Source of the DNA: UBA1162 sp049513695
GTDB taxonomy: Bacteria > Chloroflexota > Dehalococcoidia > GIF9 > UBA5629
Direction: 5' to 3'
Length of the DNA stretch: 7,346 nt
Assembly: GCA_049513695.1 (NCBI GenBank)
Contig: JBEKVW010000095.1
Location: 1-7,346, forward strand
A program made the translations under genes and the position numbers. This document shows positions 3,787-7,346 of the stretch, piece after piece. Within the stretch, counting starts at the first letter, position 1. The number at the start of each line of letters is the position of its first letter. Under the pieces are notes generated by a model that saw only the letters and a list, made by a program, of their open reading frames with translations, ran no database searches and was not told the DNA's origin.

Positions 3787-6513
3787 ATGGTGATGGGTTT
3801 GGATGGCAAGAGCATTGAGAAGTATTCGGTTACAGTTGCTCTCAAAGACGGTTCCAGCTTGATCCTTCGTCCTATTCAGTTGTCCGATGAGGAGAAGCTG
3901 CTGGGGCTCTTCAACCGTTTAAGCAAGCAGACCATGTACCTGCGCTTCCATCATGTCATTAATAACATTACACGTGAAGAAGCACGCCGGTTCTCTGCGG
4001 TAGACTATTACAATACCTTTGCACTGGTCGGCACTTTGGGCGAAGATGAAGATGAGAAGATCATCGCAGTAGGGCACTATGCTCGGCAACCCGGCGCTGA
4101 AAGGGCTCAAATCGCCTTCGAAGTTGAAGACAAGTATCAGGGTCTGGGGATCGGCACGCACCTATTGGACCAGCTTGCCAGCGTGGCCAGGGATAAGGGC
4201 ATCACTACTTTCGAGGCGGAGGTGCTGGCCGAGAACAAAGACATGATGAATATCCTCATCAACAGCGGCTTCAAGATGCACCGCATGTACCAGGGATCGA
4301 CCTATGTAGGCATACTCGATCTGGCCCCGACTGAGATAGTGGAGCAGAAATCATTTGAGCGCGAGAGAGTATCTTCAGTAGCATCTCTGCGGGCATTCCT
4401 GAATCCCAAGTCGGTAGCTGTCATCGGGGCTTCAAGGCGGCGCAACACTATCGGCAATTTCGTTTTTCGCAATCTTATACAGCAGGATTTTAAGGGTGTT
4501 GTATACCCGGTTAACCCCTTCTCTGAAGTTATCGCAGCCATAAAGGCATATCCCTCAGTTCTTGCTATCCCGGGAGATGTCGACCTTGCCATCATCTCGG
4601 TACCACAGGAACATGTTCAGCAGGTTGCCGAGGAATGTGCCCGCAAAGGTGTCAAGGGCATGATCGTTATGAGCTCCGGCTTTTCAGACGCGGGAGCTGA
4701 AGGCGCTGAAAATGAGCACAAGCTTTTAAAGACCGTCCGCAGCTACGGTATGCGTATGCTGGGGCCAAACTGTATGGGCATAATAAATACCAATCCTGAG
4801 GTAAACCTTAACGCCACCTTTTCCGGTGTTTTCCCTCCTCACGGGACCATCGCTTTCGCCTCGGAGAGCGGTGTGCTGGGCTCGGCCATCCTTATGTATG
4901 CTACGAGCTTAAACATCGGCCTCTCCACGTTTGTCAGCATCGGCAACAGGTCCGATATATCCAGCAACGAGTTGCTGCAATATTGGGAAGGGGACCCCGA
5001 TACCAACGTTGTACTGCTCTATTTGGAATCCTTCGGCAATCCCAGGAAGTTCACAAGGGTTTCCCGCAGCATCACCTCCAAAAAGCCCGTTGTAGCGGTC
5101 ACGGGGGATCGTATTGCACACCAGATAAGGTCCATCACCTCGCAGACCGGCGCCATGGCCTCCGACCAGGCCGCTACAGATGCCCTTTTCAAACAGGCAG
5201 GCATATTGCGCGTTAATACTCTGCAGGACCTCTTCGACACCGGCAGCCTGCTTGCCAGTCAACCACTGCCGGCAGGCAACCGGGTTGCCATCATTTCCAA
5301 CGCCGGCGGACCGGCTCTATTGACGGCCGACGCCTGTAAGATAAAGGGGCTGGACGTCACAAACCTCTCCGAAAATACCCTGGCGCGGCTGACCGCCATC
5401 CTGTCTCCCAAGGCCATTATTTCCAACCCCATCGATACCTCACCCGACTATACTATCGACCAGTACCGGGAGGCGCTCAGGCTGCTTCTGGATGACGAAA
5501 ATGTAGATATAGTAATTGCCATTTTCATACCTCCGATACTGGAGCTTTCCGACGAATTTGCATCAGTTATTCGTGAAATTGCGCCTCTTTACCGTCACTT
5601 CGGCAAGCCGCTGATAACCTCCTTCCTCGGCCTGAGCGGTGATAGGGTTGAGCTGGGCTCCAAGGAGAAGGGCTACGTCCCATCGTTTGCTTTCCCCGAA
5701 GCAACGGCCGGCGCATTATCACGGGCGTTTGAATTCAGTCAGCGATTGAAAAAACCGGTCGGTAAAATTCCTGAATTCCCCGATATCGACAAGGAGCGCG
5801 CTGAATATCTGATTAAGTCCGCCCTCGAGAAATCGGACAACAATCAGGTATGGCTGAATGCCGAGTTGATAACCGGCCTGCTTGAATGCTACGGAATAAA
5901 GGTCGTTACGCTGAAACTGGCTACGACAGCGGCAGAAGCTGTGGAAGCAGCCCAGGAAATAGGCTGCCCGGTAGCCGTTAAAATTCTCTCTTCAACCATC
6001 ACACAAAAGATGGAACTGGAAGGCGTTATACTCGATTGCCGGGCCAGGAATGAGGTGGAGGACGCTTTTAACCGTATCAGCGACAATATGGAAAGTATAG
6101 GCAAGAAGGACGAGATGGATGGCGTGATCGTCCAGAAAATGGTGCAGGGAGGCATAGAGGTCATCGTCGGGGTCACGCAACACCCTGCCTTCGGCCCCCT
6201 GATCATGTTCGGCCTGGGGGGCATATATACAGAGTTGCTCAAAGATGTAACCTTTAATATCAACCCGCTCACCGATATCGACGCGCATGAGATGCTCAGG
6301 GCGGTGAAAGCCTACCAGATGCTGGAAGGATGGAAAGGCTCAAAGCGTGCCGACATTGAAGCTATCGAGGAGTTGCTTCTCCGTGTTTCAACCATGATCG
6401 TAAACCATCCTCAAATAGTAGAGATGGACCTCAATCCGGTTAAGGTATTGCCGGAGGGCAACGGCTATCAGGTTATCGACAGCCGTATCCTAGTGAGCGC
6501 TTATACTGAATAG
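3787..6513 (+). CDS. GNAT acetyltransferase fused to NDP-forming acyl-CoA synthetase-like protein (PatA-like domain order)
   Basis: This 908-residue cytoplasmic fusion starts at ATG 3787 with AAGGAG 6 nt upstream. Residues about 12-178 are a GNAT domain: LRPI near the start and the acetyl-CoA pyrophosphate loop QGLGIG (118-123). Residues about 200-330 are a CoA-binding Rossmann domain (SVAVIGAS, 209-216). About 345-670 is the succinyl-CoA synthetase-like ligase part, with SNAGGPA near 504-510. About 685-905 is an ATP-grasp domain with AVK at Lys732, FGPLIMFGLGG (802-812) and EMDLNP (879-884). The domains match protein lysine acetyltransferases of the Pat family, with GNAT first as in the actinobacterial PatA type rather than last as in Salmonella Pat. 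The motif that in active ADP-forming synthetases reads SHTGALA is SQTGAMA here, so the phosphorylated His is Gln453; the usual HK near the start of ATP-grasp is QK (Gln740). Glu414 of LYLE is kept. Ligase activity is therefore doubtful; acetylation of acyl-CoA synthetases or other proteins is the likely job (inference). Confidence 0.9.
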   Translation: MVMGLDGKSIEKYSVTVALKDGSSLILRPIQLSDEEKLLGLFNRLSKQTMYLRFHHVINNITREEARRFSAVDYYNTFALVGTLGEDEDEKIIAVGHYARQPGAERAQIAFEVEDKYQGLGIGTHLLDQLASVARDKGITTFEAEVLAENKDMMNILINSGFKMHRMYQGSTYVGILDLAPTEIVEQKSFERERVSSVASLRAFLNPKSVAVIGASRRRNTIGNFVFRNLIQQDFKGVVYPVNPFSEVIAAIKAYPSVLAIPGDVDLAIISVPQEHVQQVAEECARKGVKGMIVMSSGFSDAGAEGAENEHKLLKTVRSYGMRMLGPNCMGIINTNPEVNLNATFSGVFPPHGTIAFASESGVLGSAILMYATSLNIGLSTFVSIGNRSDISSNELLQYWEGDPDTNVVLLYLESFGNPRKFTRVSRSITSKKPVVAVTGDRIAHQIRSITSQTGAMASDQAATDALFKQAGILRVNTLQDLFDTGSLLASQPLPAGNRVAIISNAGGPALLTADACKIKGLDVTNLSENTLARLTAILSPKAIISNPIDTSPDYTIDQYREALRLLLDDENVDIVIAIFIPPILELSDEFASVIREIAPLYRHFGKPLITSFLGLSGDRVELGSKEKGYVPSFAFPEATAGALSRAFEFSQRLKKPVGKIPEFPDIDKERAEYLIKSALEKSDNNQVWLNAELITGLLECYGIKVVTLKLATTAAEAVEAAQEIGCPVAVKILSSTITQKMELEGVILDCRARNEVEDAFNRISDNMESIGKKDEMDGVIVQKMVQGGIEVIVGVTQHPAFGPLIMFGLGGIYTELLKDVTFNINPLTDIDAHEMLRAVKAYQMLEGWKGSKRADIEAIEELLLRVSTMIVNHPQIVEMDLNPVKVLPEGNGYQVIDSRILVSAYTE

Positions 6514-6515
6514 TG

Positions 6516-7181
6516 TCAATATGTAGATACGTTCAGCTCTTCCATTTTGCCGGTGACCATAAAGACAACCCGCTCGCAAATATTGGTTACCCTGTCCCCT
6601 GTTCGTTCCAGGTTATGGGCCACCCACATCAGTCTGGTAGCTCGTGTTATGCTGCGCGGGTCTTCCATCATAAAGGTCAGCAATTCACGAAATACCTGGT
6701 CGTATAGATTATCTATTTCGTCATCTTCCGCAACGATTTTCCTGGCAATTTCGGCATCGTGCGCGATAAAAGCGTCCAGGCTCCTGTGCAGCATGCTTAT
6801 GGCCTTTTCATTCATGCGCGGCAGGTCTATCAGCGGCTTCAAAGGCGGCTCATTCCCTATCATTATGGCTATCTTGGCATTGCCGGCGGCGTGATCGGCC
6901 ATGCGTTCGAGATCAGTAATAATGGAGAGCGTAGCCAGCAATACCCTCAAATCGCTGGCCATGGGCGCCTGGGTTGCGATTAAATCCAGAGCCCTTTCCT
7001 CTATTTCGAAACGTTTTTTATCTACATTTGTATCATCTGCCACCACTTTGCCGGCCAATTCCAGATCGCGGCCCTTTAAGGCCTGCATGGACCGGTCCAG
7101 GGCCTTTTCGACCATGCTGCCCATAACCAGGACTTCATCCTGTATCTCACGCAAATTCCTCTGGTAAGTCTCCCTAGGCAT
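6516..7181 (-). CDS. phoU: Phosphate uptake regulator PhoU
   Basis: The 221-residue, all-helical product has the normal length and two-repeat build of PhoU. The repeats lie at about 14-100 and 118-205, each with the E-x-x-x-D metal-binding motif: LERMADHA (Glu92, Asp96) and LERTGDRV (Glu192, Asp196). PhoU is a peripheral cytoplasmic protein that links the PstSCAB phosphate transporter to the PhoR sensor kinase, keeping the Pho response off when phosphate is plentiful. ATG at 7181 is preceded by AAGGAGG (7193-7187), and this site overlaps the TAA of pstB, giving a 10-nt gap that suggests translational coupling in one operon. The 3' end faces the GNAT-synthetase gene with 2 bp between the stops and no terminator. 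No unusual residues were seen. Confidence 0.95.
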   Translation of the reverse strand: MPRETYQRNLREIQDEVLVMGSMVEKALDRSMQALKGRDLELAGKVVADDTNVDKKRFEIEERALDLIATQAPMASDLRVLLATLSIITDLERMADHAAGNAKIAIMIGNEPPLKPLIDLPRMNEKAISMLHRSLDAFIAHDAEIARKIVAEDDEIDNLYDQVFRELLTFMMEDPRSITRATRLMWVAHNLERTGDRVTNICERVVFMVTGKMEELNVSTY

Positions 7182-7191
7182 ATCAACCTCC

Positions 7192-7346
7192 TTAGCCGAA
7201 GCGTCCCGTTATATAGTCCTCAGTCCTTTTATCATGTGGCACGCTGAATAATTCCTTAGTAGGCGCAAATTCTATCAACTCGCCCAGCAAAAGAAAACCC
7301 GTGCAGTCAGAAACGCGGGCTGCCTGCTGCATATTGTGCGTTACTA
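7192..7346 (-). CDS. pstB: Phosphate ABC transporter ATP-binding protein PstB, C-terminal end (5' part beyond window)
   Basis: Reading the minus strand from the right edge, the last 50 residues start VTHNMQQAARVSD, the H-loop (switch His) region of PstB, then give GELIEFAPTKELF and end in DYITGRFG before TAA (7194-7192). The GELIE and TEDYITGRFG elements are characteristic of PstB rather than of other ABC ATPases. PstB is the cytoplasmic ATPase of the PstSCAB high-affinity phosphate importer. It sits directly upstream of phoU, as is usual in pst operons. Walker A, Walker B and the signature motif lie outside the window. Confidence 0.95.
   Translation of the reverse strand, partial: VTHNMQQAARVSDCTGFLLLGELIEFAPTKELFSVPHDKRTEDYITGRFG

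Noticed and set aside
5889..6288. Overlapping minus-strand open frames antisense to the ATP-grasp part of the fusion
   Set aside because: The low-complexity Ser/Ile-rich translations have no family features, and the plus-strand domain is well conserved.

Overview
The window looks like a chromosomal segment of a bacterium with moderate G+C, strong AAGGAG(G)-type ribosome binding sites and sigma70-like promoters. It carries NDP-forming acyl-CoA synthetase genes, three nitronate monooxygenase (NMO)/FabK-like flavoproteins and a pstB-phoU pair. PhoU and the acyl-CoA genes remind me of anaerobic Chloroflexota (Dehalococcoidia-like), but this is an impression from protein style with low confidence. 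There is no rRNA, tRNA, CRISPR array, transposase or phage gene.

Layout. Bases 1-136 (minus) hold the first 45 codons of an acyl-CoA synthetase with a CoA-binding Rossmann start; it runs off the left edge. A 172-bp divergent intergenic region (137-308) separates it from NMO-like gene 1 (309-1361, plus). That region holds overlapping divergent promoter candidates and a 19-bp imperfect palindrome over a -35 box. Gene 1 ends in a strong hairpin-T terminator (1379-1414) and converges on NMO-like gene 2 (1429-2421, minus). A second divergent region (2422-2606) contains a good extended -10 promoter for gene 2, a 10-bp tandem repeat near its predicted transcription start, and a perfect 15-bp palindrome over a TTGACA box facing NMO-like gene 3 (2607-3635, plus). 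After a 151-bp gap comes a 908-residue fusion of an N-terminal GNAT acetyltransferase to an NDP-forming acyl-CoA synthetase (3787-6513, plus). It meets the 3' end of phoU (6516-7181, minus) with only 2 bp between the stop codons. The 3' end of pstB (7192-7346, minus) lies just upstream of phoU.

How the genes fit together. The left acyl-CoA synthetase, the three flavoproteins and the GNAT-synthetase fusion look like an acyl-CoA/carboxylic acid metabolism neighbourhood. Each of the three NMO-like genes has its own start signals and probably its own promoter, so this is not one operon. The fusion has the domain content of protein lysine acetyltransferases of the Pat/PatZ/PatA kind. It has Gln where active ADP-forming synthetases have the phosphorylated His, so it is more likely a CoA-responsive acetyltransferase than a working ligase. 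pstB-phoU is the tail of a high-affinity phosphate uptake operon and seems an unrelated neighbour. The most unusual points are the three diverged flavoprotein paralogs, the two different palindromes placed on -35 boxes, and the degenerate synthetase half of the acetyltransferase fusion.
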